This document shows, one piece after another, positions 35,301 through 44,047 of a DNA stretch of 64,000 bases. Every line of letters begins with the position of its first letter. Within the stretch, counting starts at the first letter, position 1. Both the position numbers and the translations under genes were made by a program. The notes beneath the pieces were generated by a model. The model was not told the origin of the DNA and searched no databases. It saw only the letters and a list, made by a program, of their open reading frames with translations. Source of the stretch: Chelativorans alearensis (GTDB lineage Bacteria; Pseudomonadota; Alphaproteobacteria; Rhizobiales; Rhizobiaceae); the NCBI RefSeq assembly GCF_010993735.1, contig NZ_WQNI01000008.1, positions 170,916 to 234,915 on the forward strand, given 5' to 3'.

Positions 35301-35605
35301 ACCAGGAAGCGGGCGGTGACGACCGCGCCGTCGTCCCTCGTCTGTGAATAGACGTGCTCGACACCGTCGATGCTCTTGACGATGGATTCCAGCGGCTCGG
35401 TAACAAGCTTGACGGCATCCTCCGCCTTCAGCCCATTGGCCTCCACATGGATGTCGACCATCGGCACGGAGATCTGCGGCTCCTCCTCGCGCGGCAGGGT
35501 GAGAAGCGCCACGAGGCCCAGCGCGAAGGCCGTGATGAGGAAGAGCGGCGTGAGTGGCGAGGCAATGAATGCACGCGTCAGCGCGCCAGCGATGCCGAGC
35601 TTCAT
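32333..35605 (-). CDS. RND efflux pump inner-membrane subunit
   Basis: This is a 1090-residue AcrB-type proton-driven exporter with 12 predicted transmembrane helices and two large periplasmic loops. The helix 4 proton-relay pair is seen in GILVDDAIVVIENIARH. Other landmarks are SIDGVEHVYSQT near the porter domain and YILVVAQFGSFKLPLVILTP in the second half. Its start overlaps the adaptor stop by 4 nt. The operon begins with sulfide:quinone oxidoreductase, so the exported substrate may relate to sulfur stress (inference). Outer membrane channel genes are absent nearby. Confidence 0.9.
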   Translation of the reverse strand: MKLGIAGALTRAFIASPLTPLFLITAFALGLVALLTLPREEEPQISVPMVDIHVEANGLKAEDAVKLVTEPLESIVKSIDGVEHVYSQTRDDGAVVTARFLVGTSADAAILRVHEKLRANMDRIPYGIPEPLIVGRGIDDVAIVVVTLTPTPEAAERWTANGLTRLARELQVEVAKLPDIGLTYIIGEQPEEIRVEPDPEKLSLYGITLRQLAAKVEGANRSFQAALVREDGKQRTLLAGQTLQTQGQIGNLLLTARDGRPVYVRDVASIVIATEPNETRVTEVRKTEGGLERLPAVSLAIAKRPGTNAVTIAETIIHRLEQVRGQIVPDDVEMTITRDYGETANEKANELLFHLGLATVSIVLLVAFAIGWREALVVAVVIPTTILLTLFASNVMGYTLNRVSLFALIFSIGILVDDAIVVIENIARHWGMNTGRSRALDATLAVAEVGNPTIVATLTVVAALLPMLFVSGLMGPYMSPIPANASAAMLFSFFVAVMLTPWLMLKLAGRAPVAGHSHDDGHGGRLGRAYVAVARPILKSRLRAWAFLVLVGMATLASLGLFYTKDVTVKLLPFDNKAELQVVADLPEGASVEDTDRVLQQVAVRLASIPEVVSFQTYAGTAAPFNFNGLVRHYYLRSSPEMGDVQVNLLPKGERDRESHDIALEIRERLAGLPVPNGTVLKVVEPPPGPPVMGTLLAEIYGPDPETRRAVAAKVRETFESVPFIVDVDDSYGVQHERVRLAIDQDNLEYHRVEQADVYDAIRGLYAGSTVGYSHRGGGRPPIPIRVALSKGDRIVGERALATPVPANALPGERGIVELGDVVAVTREPASYPIFRHNGRAAEMVTAELAGDFEAPVYGMMAVGKVIEEADWDEVPKPVIALHGQPDDESHPTLLWDGEWEVTWVTFRDMGAAFMVAILGIYILVVAQFGSFKLPLVILTPIPLTFIGIMLGHWLFGAPFSATSMIGFIALAGIIVRNSILLVDFIRNVRSPERPLVDVLLEAGAIRFKPILLTAIAAMIGAAVILADPIFQGLAISLLFGLASSTALTVLVIPAIYVALRGGREREIEPQDENPAEDTPAARRRLLETA

Positions 35606-36591
35606 GGGAGGATGACCTTGTCGCCGTCGTGCAGGCCGGTGAGGACTTCCACGCGCGGTCCGGCGCCGTCCAGGAAGCTCTCGCCGAGGATGACGGCGAC
35701 CTCGATGGCGCCGCCAGCGCTCGAAAGCGCAACGTAATCGATACCGTGGCGGGTCGTCACCGCCTCGGGGGGAACGGCGACGACGCTGCGGTGGCCGACG
35801 GGGATGCGCACCAGTGTGCGCTCGTTGACGAAGTAGTCGCCCAGACCCTCGACCTCGACATCGGCGATGACGCGCCCTTCCGATATCTCGGGATAGATTT
35901 TGGCGACGCGGCCTTCCCGCTCCTGCTCGGCGGCATTGTCGAAGCCGCGCCGGCCGATAAGCACCGAGGCGCCCTCCTCAATGTCGGCGGCATATCGCTC
36001 AGGGAGGGAGAGGCGGAGGTAATACCTGCCGGTGGCGACGCGCGCGATCTCCTCGCCTTGAAGCACGACGGAGCCCTGCGTCACCGGCACGGTAAGCACG
36101 CGGCCGGTGGCCGGCGCCAGAACCTCGCCCTCGCGCGCCTGCTGCTCGACGACGGCTCGCGCCGCCTGCGCCGCCGTCAACTGGTTGGCCGTCACGTTGA
36201 ACTGCGTCCTTGCCTCGTCCACGCGTCCCTGCGAAACGACGCCACGGGCCAAGAGCTGTTCGGCACGCTCCAGCTCCGTCCTGGCGTTGTCGAGTTGCGA
36301 GGTAATCTCCCTGATCCTGGCTTCGGCCGCATCGAGCTCAAGCGCGATCTTCTCGTCGACCACGATAGCGATCACCTGGCCCTCTTCGACCTCGCTGCCC
36401 TCGGTGACATGGACTGTGCGGATCGTGCCGCCGGTGCGGGCCCGCGCCGGCACGACAGTGCGGCTCTTCACCTGGGCGAACACCGCTTTCATCTCGGGAA
36501 TGGTGGCCGTGCCCACCGTGAACTCGCCGGCAGCGGCGGCGCTGGCGAAAAGCGCAAGAACGGCAAGGGCCAGAGGGCTCAGTCGCAACAT
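35602..36591 (-). CDS. RND pump periplasmic adaptor (HlyD/AcrA type)
   Basis: These 329 residues begin with a signal peptide (LSPLALAVLALFASAAAAGE). The lipoyl/barrel-sandwich half (GTIRTVHVTEGSEVEEGQVI), a helical hairpin (about 95-165) and the beta-barrel domain follow in order. It lacks a lipobox Cys at the cleavage site. It is ATGA-coupled to the pump gene. I chose ATG 36591 because it gives the signal peptide; upstream residues overlap the DUF2892 gene. Confidence 0.88.
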   Translation of the reverse strand: MLRLSPLALAVLALFASAAAAGEFTVGTATIPEMKAVFAQVKSRTVVPARARTGGTIRTVHVTEGSEVEEGQVIAIVVDEKIALELDAAEARIREITSQLDNARTELERAEQLLARGVVSQGRVDEARTQFNVTANQLTAAQAARAVVEQQAREGEVLAPATGRVLTVPVTQGSVVLQGEEIARVATGRYYLRLSLPERYAADIEEGASVLIGRRGFDNAAEQEREGRVAKIYPEISEGRVIADVEVEGLGDYFVNERTLVRIPVGHRSVVAVPPEAVTTRHGIDYVALSSAGGAIEVAVILGESFLDGAGPRVEVLTGLHDGDKVILP

Positions 36592-36602
36592 GGGTCGTCG
36601 TC

Positions 36603-36806
36603 CTACTTGAAGGTCGTGCCCGGCCTCACACCGAGCTTCTTGAAGACCATGGCGGCCGGGCAGAAACCGGTGACGGAGGCCTGCACCAGGTTGAGCCCAA
36701 CGAAGACAGTCAGGAGATACCAGTAGGGCGAAGCGTAAAAGCCGAGCGCCAGCGAGATAAGCACCATGAAGCCGGCGAACATCATGACGGCACGGTCGAG
36801 GGTCAT
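36603..36806 (-). CDS. DUF2892 (YgaP-like) membrane protein
   Basis: The 67 residues hold two hydrophobic helices (about 8-28 and 33-52) with the DUF2892 ending TGFCPAAMVFKKLGV. In many bacteria this domain follows a rhodanese or accompanies sulfide oxidation genes. ATG 36806 follows GGAG. It is sandwiched between SQR and the RND adaptor in one operon. Confidence 0.85.
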   Translation of the reverse strand: MTLDRAVMMFAGFMVLISLALGFYASPYWYLLTVFVGLNLVQASVTGFCPAAMVFKKLGVRPGTTFK

Positions 36807-36832
36807 TGGTTTTCTCCAAGTTGAAGGGGCGT

Positions 36833-38125
36833 TCATTCGCCCGGTTCGAGGTGGATTTCCTTGAGCTTGTTGATGCCTAAAAGCTCAAGCGCGAGGTTCT
36901 CGTAGAAGGTCTCGGCATGGCCATGCCGGACCTTGTGTAGGAAGTATTTCTCGAAGCCGACCTTTGCTGCGTGCACCCACCTGCCCTGCGAAGACCAGTT
37001 GACGTTGCGCGGCGGAATCTGCGGCTTCGCAACGAAGGCGATGCCCTCATCGCCGAAATCGGCCAGGCACACCGCGTTCCATGACGCGACTGCCTTCGGC
37101 TCCTCCCCGCGGATGAGAGCGGCGATGTTGTTGGCCGTTGCCGTCACCATGGATTCGATCATGAAGCCGGTCTTTGGCACGCCGACGGGCAGCGGCGTCT
37201 TGCCGACCGGCGGAATGGCCACGCACACGCCGACGGCGAAGATGTTGGGATAAGTCGGGTTGCGCTGATACTGGTCGATGATGACGAAGCCGCGCGGATT
37301 GACCAGCCCCTCGATGCCGTAGACGGCCGGCACGCCGCGGAAGGCGGGCAGCATCATGGAATAGGCGAAGGGAAGCTCGTGCTTCGTCCGGGTCTCGCCG
37401 CTCTCGTCCACCTCCTCGACGAACATTCGGCCCGGCTCGACCTTGGCCACCTTTGCGTTGGCAATCCACTTGATGTGGCGTTCGCGCATGGCGCTCTCAA
37501 GTAAGCCCTTGGTGTCACCCACCCCGTCGAGGCCGAGATGACCGATATAGGGCTCCGGCGTGACGAAGGTGATCGGCACCTGGTCGCGCTTCTTTGCCTG
37601 CCTGAGCGCAGTATCCAGGATGAAGGCGAACTCGTAGGCCGGGCCGAAGCAGGAAGCACCCTGCACGGCGCCGACCACGACCGGTCCCGGGGCCTTCACG
37701 AGCGCATCGAAGGCCTTTTTCGCCTCAGCCGCGTGGTCGATATGGCAAACGGAGTGCGTGTGCCGGGCAGGCCCCAGCCCAGGCACCTCGTCGAAGGCGA
37801 GATCGGGGCCGGTGGCAACGATCAGGTAGTCGTAGTCGATGAAGGTGCCGTCGCCGAGCGCTATCCGGTTTTCCTCCGCGTGGACCCGCCTGGCGCCTTC
37901 CGGCCTTAAGCCGATGCCCCTGCGCTTGAAGACCGGCGCCAGATCGACACTGATCTCCTCGGGCTTGCGCCAGCCGACGGCCACCCAGGGGTTGGACGGG
38001 ACGAAGGAATAGGTAGGACCGAGATTGACGACGGTGATCGTATCCGACGGCCGCATCTTCGCTTTCATCTCGTAGGCCATAATGACGCCGCCGAGGCCGG
38101 CACCGAGAACGACGATTTTTGACAT
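36833..38125 (-). CDS. sqr: Sulfide:quinone oxidoreductase
   Basis: SQR oxidises sulfide to sulfane sulfur or polysulfide and passes electrons to the quinone pool. The 430-residue flavoprotein has the FAD-binding start VVLGAGLGGVIMAYEM and three Cys at positions 127, 159 and 353, spaced as in type I SQR (where 128, 160 and 356 are catalytic). The typical stretch GAVQGASCFGPAYEFAFILD and the C-terminal membrane-associating region are present. ATG 38125 follows GGAGG. It is the first gene of the operon sqr-DUF2892-adaptor-RND, with a FNR-type box and a divergent ArsR-type regulator upstream. Confidence 0.9.
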   Translation of the reverse strand: MSKIVVLGAGLGGVIMAYEMKAKMRPSDTITVVNLGPTYSFVPSNPWVAVGWRKPEEISVDLAPVFKRRGIGLRPEGARRVHAEENRIALGDGTFIDYDYLIVATGPDLAFDEVPGLGPARHTHSVCHIDHAAEAKKAFDALVKAPGPVVVGAVQGASCFGPAYEFAFILDTALRQAKKRDQVPITFVTPEPYIGHLGLDGVGDTKGLLESAMRERHIKWIANAKVAKVEPGRMFVEEVDESGETRTKHELPFAYSMMLPAFRGVPAVYGIEGLVNPRGFVIIDQYQRNPTYPNIFAVGVCVAIPPVGKTPLPVGVPKTGFMIESMVTATANNIAALIRGEEPKAVASWNAVCLADFGDEGIAFVAKPQIPPRNVNWSSQGRWVHAAKVGFEKYFLHKVRHGHAETFYENLALELLGINKLKEIHLEPGE

Positions 38126-38191
38126 GGCTTTTCCTCCTTCAGGGATTGCCACAAACGCTCATCTGCATGCCATACGCCGCGCTGCAGCACC

Positions 38192-38205
38192 TTGATCAGG
38201 CTCAA
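38192..38205 (-). promoter_or_regulatory. FNR/FixK-type box upstream of sqr operon
   Basis: TTGATCAGGCTCAA (TTGAT-N4-CTCAA). A class II start near 38157 gives a 32-nt leader to sqr. Confidence 0.6.
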
Positions 38206-38317
38206 TTCCCGTGATGGATGAGGAAAAGAGGATTCGCATGTGCACCGAAACAACCGCTTCCAACTCGCGGCACCACGCCGCCGGCGGCATCCGCCGTCAT
38301 TGCATATAAAATTCAAA

Positions 38318-38333
38318 TATTGTAAATTCAATA
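38318..38333 (+). promoter_or_regulatory. AT-rich inverted repeat, candidate ArsR-type operator
   Basis: TATTG-TAAATT-CAATA is a perfect 5-bp inverted repeat in an unusually AT-rich stretch (about 38305-38340) directly before the ArsR-type gene, as in operators of BigR/SqrR regulators. It also overlaps a short ATTCAA direct repeat. Confidence 0.5.
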
Positions 38334-38335
38334 CT

Positions 38336-38635
38336 ATGAATGTAAGAGAGATGATCCCCGCCTCAAACGAGGCCGCCGACCTGATGCGCAGCCTGTCGCA
38401 TCCCCAGAGGCTCCTGGTGCTATGCGCGCTGGGCGCGGAGGAGAAATCCGTCGCCCGGCTGCGCGCCGAACTAGACATCGCGCAGGTGCCCATGTCGCAG
38501 CAGTTGATGCGGCTGAGAGCTGACGGGCTCGTCGAGGCTCGGCGGGACGGCACCACCGTCTACTATCGCATAGCGCGCCCGGAAGTGTTGACGATTGTGG
38601 AAGCGCTGCACACGGCCTTCTGTGGACCACGATAA
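38336..38635 (+). CDS. ArsR-family regulator, BigR/SqrR-like
   Basis: This is a 99-residue winged-helix repressor (LSHPQRLLVLCALGAEEKSV, recognition helix near VPMSQQLMRLRADGLV). Two Cys, at 30 and 96, sit at the positions of the dithiol pair that senses persulfides in BigR/SqrR; no metal-site CVC motif is visible. It is divergent from sqr, so it likely represses that operon in the absence of sulfide (inference). The start ATG 38336 lies within the AT-rich region and has no strong ribosome binding site; ATG 38351 is an alternative. Confidence 0.82.
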   Translation: MNVREMIPASNEAADLMRSLSHPQRLLVLCALGAEEKSVARLRAELDIAQVPMSQQLMRLRADGLVEARRDGTTVYYRIARPEVLTIVEALHTAFCGPR

Positions 38636-38755
38636 AGCGTTTTGGCCAACGGATGGCGCAACGCTCTCCGGATAAGGCTTTCATCGATAGAACGACGGCA
38701 GGCGCCTCCGGGAAATCCCGCATAATCGTTGCGCTTGCTGACGACGAGCGGCCGA

Positions 38756-38769
38756 TTGACCCGGATCAA
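38756..38769 (+). promoter_or_regulatory. FNR/FixK-type box upstream of ppsA
   Basis: TTGACCCGGATCAA (TTGAC-N4-ATCAA). A class II start near 38804 leaves an 18-nt leader before the ATG. Confidence 0.65.
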
Positions 38770-38821
38770 GGCGGCCCGCGGCCGCAACGGCAGACTGGCT
38801 TGCAAACCACAGGAGCACGCC

Positions 38822-41260
38822 ATGGAAAGCGCTGTCCGTCAATCGACCGCAGTGAGCCAAAGGATGAAAGGTCCCGGCAAACCCCGTCCGGTTATCTGGT
38901 TCGAGGAAGTGGGGCGCGGCGACGTTAGCCGTGTCGGCGGCAAGAATGCTTCGCTTGGTGAAATGGTGCAGACGCTGGCGCCGAAGGGCATCCGCGTTCC
39001 CCCTGGCTTCGCCACCACGGCGGAAGCCTATTGGCACTACGTCGAGGCGAACGGACTCAAGGAGCGCATCGCCTATCTGCTTGCCGAGATGGCGTCGGGC
39101 AAGGCTCCGCTCGCCGAGACCGGCCAGGCGATCCGCTCCCTGCTTCTCAAGGGGGATTGGCCGGAGCGGACCGCATCAGCGATCATCGAAGCCTATCGCG
39201 AGCTTTGCGAGCGCGCGGGCAAAGCGGAAGTCGACGTGGCCGTGCGCTCCAGCGCCACGGCGGAGGACCTACCGGACGCAAGCTTCGCCGGACAGCAGGA
39301 GACGTTCCTCAACATAAGCGGCGAGAAGGCGCTGCTCGACGCCTGCCGGCGCTGCTATGCCTCGCTGTTCACCGACCGCGCCATCAGCTATCGCCAAGCG
39401 AAGGGATTCGACCACATGGGCGTCGCCCTATCCATCGGCGTGCAGCAGATGGTGCGGTCCGATCTCGGCGGCTCGGGTGTGATGTTCTCCATCGACACGG
39501 AGACCGGCTTCAAGGACGTGGTCGTCGTCGACGCCGCCTGGGGGCTTGGGGAGAATGTGGTTCAAGGAGCGGTCGACCCGGACGAATATCAGGTCTTCAA
39601 GCCACTGCTCGCCGAGCACACGGTCACGCCGATCATCGGCAAGACACGGGGCGAGAAAGCGCAGAAGATGGTCTATGCATCGGGCGACAGGCCGACGCGT
39701 AACGTGCCGACCTCGAAGGCCGAGCGCATGGCTTTCGTGCTGTCGGACCCGGAAATCCTCACGCTCGCCCGCTGGGCCGCAGCCATCGAGGCCCATTACG
39801 GCTGCCCGATGGACATGGAGTGGGCCAAAGACGGCGAGACGGGCGAGATATTCATCGTCCAGGCACGGCCGGAGACGGTGCAGTCGCAGCGCGCTGAAAC
39901 CGCCTTCAAGTCATACACGATCACCGGGAAGGGAAGGACACTGGCCACGGGGCTTGCCATCGGCGATGCGGTGGTTTCCGGTCGCGTCTGCCTGATCGAG
40001 GATGCGCGCGACATCGACAGGTTCGTCGACGGTTCGATCCTCGTCACCGGCACGACGGATCCCGACTGGGTGCCGATCATGAAGCGGGCGGCGGCCATCG
40101 TCACCGACCATGGCGGGCGCACCTCGCACGCGGCGATCGTCAGCCGCGAACTCGGCCTGCCGGCGATCGTCGGCACGGGCGATGCCACGCTCGTGCTTCA
40201 TTCCGAGCAGGAGGTCACCGTTTCCTGCGCGGAGGGAGACCAAGGCTTCATCTATGATGGCACGGCCAGCTTCGAGACGGAGACGGTCGACGTGACCGAC
40301 CTGCCGGAGACGCGCACCGAGATCATGCTGAACCTCGCCAATCCCGCCGCGGCGCTGCGCTGGTGGCGTATCCCTGCCGACGGCGTGGGGCTTGCCCGCA
40401 TGGAATTTGTGGTCTCCAATCACATTCGCGTCCACCCCATGGCGCTGGCGCGCTACGACCAACTGAATGACGAGGCGGCGAAGCGCGAGATCGCCGAGCT
40501 GACGGCGGGCTACGCGGACAAGACGGAGTATTTCGTCGACCGGCTCTCTCGCGGGCTTGCCCGCATCGCGGCAGCTCTTTATCCGAAGCCCGTCATCGTG
40601 CGCATGAGCGACTTCAAGACCAACGAGTATGCGGGCCTCATCGGTGGCGCGGAATTCGAGCCGGAGGAGGAAAATCCGATGCTCGGCTTCCGGGGAGCAG
40701 CGCGCTACTACTCGCCGCGCTACCGCGAGGGCTTCGCGCTGGAATGCCGGGCGATCAGGCGGCTGCGCGAGGAGATGGGATTTACCAACGTCGTCGTCAT
40801 GATCCCCTTCTGCCGTTCCACCAGCGAGGCCGACCGGGTGCTCGAGGTCATGGCCGAGAACGGGCTGAAGCGCGGCGAGAACGCCCTTCAGGTCTTCGTC
40901 ATGTGCGAGATACCTTCGAACGTCGTGCTGGCGGCGGAATTCGCCAAACGCTTCGACGGCTTTTCCATCGGCTCCAACGATCTCACACAGCTCACCCTTG
41001 GTGTGGACCGCGACTCCCGTGAGCTTGCCGAGTTGTTCGACGAGCAGGACGCGGCGGTGAAATGGATGATCGCCAACGTGATTGCCGAGGCGCGCAAGGC
41101 CGGCGCCAAGATTGGCCTGTGCGGCCAGGCGCCCAGCGATCATCCCGAATTTGCGGCGTTCCTCGTCGAATGCGGAATCGACTCCATCTCGGTAAGCCCC
41201 GACAGCTTCATCGCCGTGAAGAAGCAGGTGGCGGCGGCTGAAGCCGTCAGGAAGTGTTGA
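38822..41260 (+). CDS. ppsA: Phosphoenolpyruvate synthase
   Basis: PEP synthase converts pyruvate and ATP to PEP, AMP and phosphate. The 812 residues include the N-terminal ATP-binding domain (VSRVGGKNASLGEMV), the phosphohistidine swivel domain with catalytic His in GGRTSHAAIVSRELGLPAIV (about residue 434), and the C-terminal PEP-binding barrel (NPMLGFRGAARYYSP, GSNDLTQLTLGVDRD, and catalytic Cys in GLCGQAP, about residue 766). ATG 38822 gives a family-like start. Its FNR-type box suggests use under oxygen limitation, when gluconeogenic carbon flow is needed. Confidence 0.95.
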   Translation: MESAVRQSTAVSQRMKGPGKPRPVIWFEEVGRGDVSRVGGKNASLGEMVQTLAPKGIRVPPGFATTAEAYWHYVEANGLKERIAYLLAEMASGKAPLAETGQAIRSLLLKGDWPERTASAIIEAYRELCERAGKAEVDVAVRSSATAEDLPDASFAGQQETFLNISGEKALLDACRRCYASLFTDRAISYRQAKGFDHMGVALSIGVQQMVRSDLGGSGVMFSIDTETGFKDVVVVDAAWGLGENVVQGAVDPDEYQVFKPLLAEHTVTPIIGKTRGEKAQKMVYASGDRPTRNVPTSKAERMAFVLSDPEILTLARWAAAIEAHYGCPMDMEWAKDGETGEIFIVQARPETVQSQRAETAFKSYTITGKGRTLATGLAIGDAVVSGRVCLIEDARDIDRFVDGSILVTGTTDPDWVPIMKRAAAIVTDHGGRTSHAAIVSRELGLPAIVGTGDATLVLHSEQEVTVSCAEGDQGFIYDGTASFETETVDVTDLPETRTEIMLNLANPAAALRWWRIPADGVGLARMEFVVSNHIRVHPMALARYDQLNDEAAKREIAELTAGYADKTEYFVDRLSRGLARIAAALYPKPVIVRMSDFKTNEYAGLIGGAEFEPEEENPMLGFRGAARYYSPRYREGFALECRAIRRLREEMGFTNVVVMIPFCRSTSEADRVLEVMAENGLKRGENALQVFVMCEIPSNVVLAAEFAKRFDGFSIGSNDLTQLTLGVDRDSRELAELFDEQDAAVKWMIANVIAEARKAGAKIGLCGQAPSDHPEFAAFLVECGIDSISVSPDSFIAVKKQVAAAEAVRKC

Positions 41261-41269
41261 TGCTGCCAC

Positions 41270-41490
41270 CACGTCTGACGGAGAAGAGACCATACGCCCT
41301 TTCGCGCTGAAGGGCCGGAAGATCCCCCACGACACGGGCGGCGAATTCGTCCATCTACCGATCGGTGTAGGCTTGGCATATGCCAGCCTTCATAGTGGAT
41401 GCCGCGCACGAGGATCGGAAGCGGTGCCCCGAGGTAGACGGCTTGCTCGACGGTTAAGCGGTCGCGCAGGGCATGAAGCACCACCCTGAG
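41270..41490 (-). pseudogene. Remnant of a DUF2267 gene
   Basis: The minus strand encodes VLHALRDRLTVEQAVYLGAP, then LPILVRGIHYEGWH, which follows the DUF2267 pattern ALRDRL-x-EEAV-LGAQLPMLVRGxYYEGW. Further downstream another frame reads EFAARVVGDLPALQRERAYG, suggesting a frameshift within a former DUF2267 gene. There is no start codon with a ribosome binding site. DUF2267 proteins are often found with CBS and Usp genes. Confidence 0.5.
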
Positions 41491-41508
41491 CGCGCTACCA
41501 GAACGCTG

Positions 41509-42528
41509 TCAGGAACTCTCCGCCCTCACGATCTTCTCGACCGATATCTCATGATCCGCGCAGCCACATTCACCGAATGCGGTGATGTTGCCGATTGTCG
41601 TCTGCGCGATGTTGGCAAGTGCCTCCTTCGTGAAGAAGGCTTGGTGGCCGGTAATCAGCACATTGGGGAATGTCAAAAGCCTTGCAAAGACATCATCCCG
41701 GATGAACCGATCGGAAAGGTCCTGAAAGAACAGATCCGCTTCCTCCTCGTAGACATCGAGACCGAGGCTGCCGATGATGCCTTCTTTCAGGCCGCGGATG
41801 ACGGCCCGCGTCTCGATGACTGCGCCCCGACTGGTGTTGACCAGCATCATACCGGGCTTCAGGAGCGGCAAGGTCTCCGCGCGGATCATGTGATGGGTCT
41901 CGGGCGTGAGCGGGCAGTGCAGGCTTAGAATGTCGGACTGGGCGAAAACCTCCTCGCGCTCCACAAAGGTCACACCCAATCGCTCGCAGGCAGGGTTCGG
42001 CAGGGGGTCGTTTGCCAGCAGCCTGCAGCCAAAGCCGATGAGGATATGCGCCAGCACCTCGCCGATCCTGCCGGTGCCGACGATGCCGACCGTCTTGCCG
42101 TTGAGGTCGAAACCGAGGAGGCCGTCGAGCGCGAAATTGCCTTCGCGCACACGGTTGTAGGCGCGGTATATCTTACGGTTGAGCGCCAGGATAAGCGCCA
42201 TCGTGTGCTCAGCGACGGCATGTGGCGAATAGGCGGGAACCCTTGCGACGCGGATGCCCAGATCGCGCGCCGCTTCAAGATCGACATTGTTGAAACCGGC
42301 ACTTCTCAGCGCCACCAGCCTGGTGCCGAGTTCGTCGAGGGCCTCGAGCACGGGCTTGCCAAGGTCATCGTTGACGAAGGCGCACACTGCCTCCGCGCCT
42401 CGCGCCAGGGGCGCGGTTTCCACAGAGAGCCGCATGTCGAGGAACCACAGGTCGTGACCTGCGCCTTCATTTGCCGTGGAGAGAAACTGACGATCGTATG
42501 GTTTCGTGCTGAATACGGCCACCCTCAT
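41509..42528 (-). CDS. D-2-hydroxyacid dehydrogenase (D-lactate type)
   Basis: This is a 339-residue NAD-dependent oxidoreductase. The NAD-binding motif is TVGIVGTGRIGEVLAHILIG; the catalytic Arg is in LRSAGFNNVDL (approximate position 78), the Glu in LGLDVYEEEADLF, and the His in TGHQAFFTKEAL. The sequence resembles LdhA-type D-lactate dehydrogenase, which reduces pyruvate in fermentation. ATG 42528 follows GGGAG. A FNR-type palindrome lies in the intergenic region shared with the divergent gene at 42690. Confidence 0.88.
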   Translation of the reverse strand: MRVAVFSTKPYDRQFLSTANEGAGHDLWFLDMRLSVETAPLARGAEAVCAFVNDDLGKPVLEALDELGTRLVALRSAGFNNVDLEAARDLGIRVARVPAYSPHAVAEHTMALILALNRKIYRAYNRVREGNFALDGLLGFDLNGKTVGIVGTGRIGEVLAHILIGFGCRLLANDPLPNPACERLGVTFVEREEVFAQSDILSLHCPLTPETHHMIRAETLPLLKPGMMLVNTSRGAVIETRAVIRGLKEGIIGSLGLDVYEEEADLFFQDLSDRFIRDDVFARLLTFPNVLITGHQAFFTKEALANIAQTTIGNITAFGECGCADHEISVEKIVRAESS

Positions 42529-42622
42529 GGCTTTTCTCCCGCAGCGCCGCCTCGCGGTGTTCTTCTTCACACACCTGTATCGACACGGGCCCATCAGATT
42601 AAGCGTTCAGGCGACATGAACT

Positions 42623-42636
42623 TTGATGCGCGTCAA
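42623..42636 (+). promoter_or_regulatory. FNR/FixK-type box between two divergent genes
   Basis: TTGATGCGCGTCAA (TTGAT-N4-GTCAA). It is placed for class II activation in both directions: a 19-nt leader for the host-attachment gene and about 60 nt for the dehydrogenase. Confidence 0.6.
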
Positions 42637-42689
42637 GGGCCAGGAGCACGATTCAGCCTATGAGGACTTGAAACCAGGGAGTGGCCGCG

Positions 42690-43154
42690 ATGAAAAAGCC
42701 GAAGACATGGTTCCTCGTCGCCGACGGGACGCTGGCGCGCATCGTGCGCGATCTGGAGCAGGATCCCGAGACCGGGCCGCATCCCGAGGACATCGTCCTC
42801 GAGATGGAGCACAAGCCGCTTCGGCGCATCATGGCGGACCGGCCGGGACGCAGTTTCGCTTCGTACGGTGCGCGGCGCTCGGCGATGGAGTATCGTTCCG
42901 ATCCGATCCGGGAGCGGCAGGTGCGGTTCGCGGCCATGCTGATCCGGCGGCTGGAGAAGCTTCGTATCGCCCACGCATTCGACAGGCTGGTGATCGTCGC
43001 GGAGCCGCAGATGCTGGGTATCCTCCGCGAAGCGCTCCCGCAAGCGCTCAAGGCTCTGGTTGTCGGCGAGGTGGACAAGGACTTGTCGAGGCTTCCACCG
43101 CGGGAGTTGTACAAGGCACTCGCCGATCTCGGCGCAACTGCCGGGATTCGCTGA
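42690..43154 (+). CDS. Host attachment protein family (baeRF-like)
   Basis: This is a 154-residue cytosolic protein of the so-called host attachment family, related to archaeal eRF1-like domains. It shows [20 protein letters not shown] at the start and a later [17 protein letters not shown] and [14 protein letters not shown]. Its cellular role is not established despite the name. ATG 42690 follows GGGAG; a GTG 9 nt earlier is also possible. Similar genes accompany Usp and ppsA genes in low-oxygen regulons. Confidence 0.8.
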   Translation: MKKPKTWFLVADGTLARIVRDLEQDPETGPHPEDIVLEMEHKPLRRIMADRPGRSFASYGARRSAMEYRSDPIRERQVRFAAMLIRRLEKLRIAHAFDRLVIVAEPQMLGILREALPQALKALVVGEVDKDLSRLPPRELYKALADLGATAGIR

Positions 43155-43263
43155 TCCAGCGGCGTGCAACGGAGGCGCGCCGCGCTCCGGGAGAGCCTTT
43201 TCCGTCGCTGCCGACGCATTTCAGCCGGTGTGCCGCTCTCGACATGGCCACTCCGCTGGCGGT

Positions 43264-43277
43264 TTGACGCGCATCAA
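43264..43277 (+). promoter_or_regulatory. FNR/FixK-type box upstream of ABC exporter
   Basis: TTGACGCGCATCAA (TTGAC-N4-ATCAA). A class II start near 43312 gives a 24-nt leader. Confidence 0.65.
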
Positions 43278-43335
43278 GGCCAAGCCACCGCGTGGCGTTA
43301 TGACTAGCGGGCAAACGCGAAAGGCCCGCGCTCAC

Positions 43336-44043
<708 letters not shown>

Positions 44044-44047
44044 GGCG

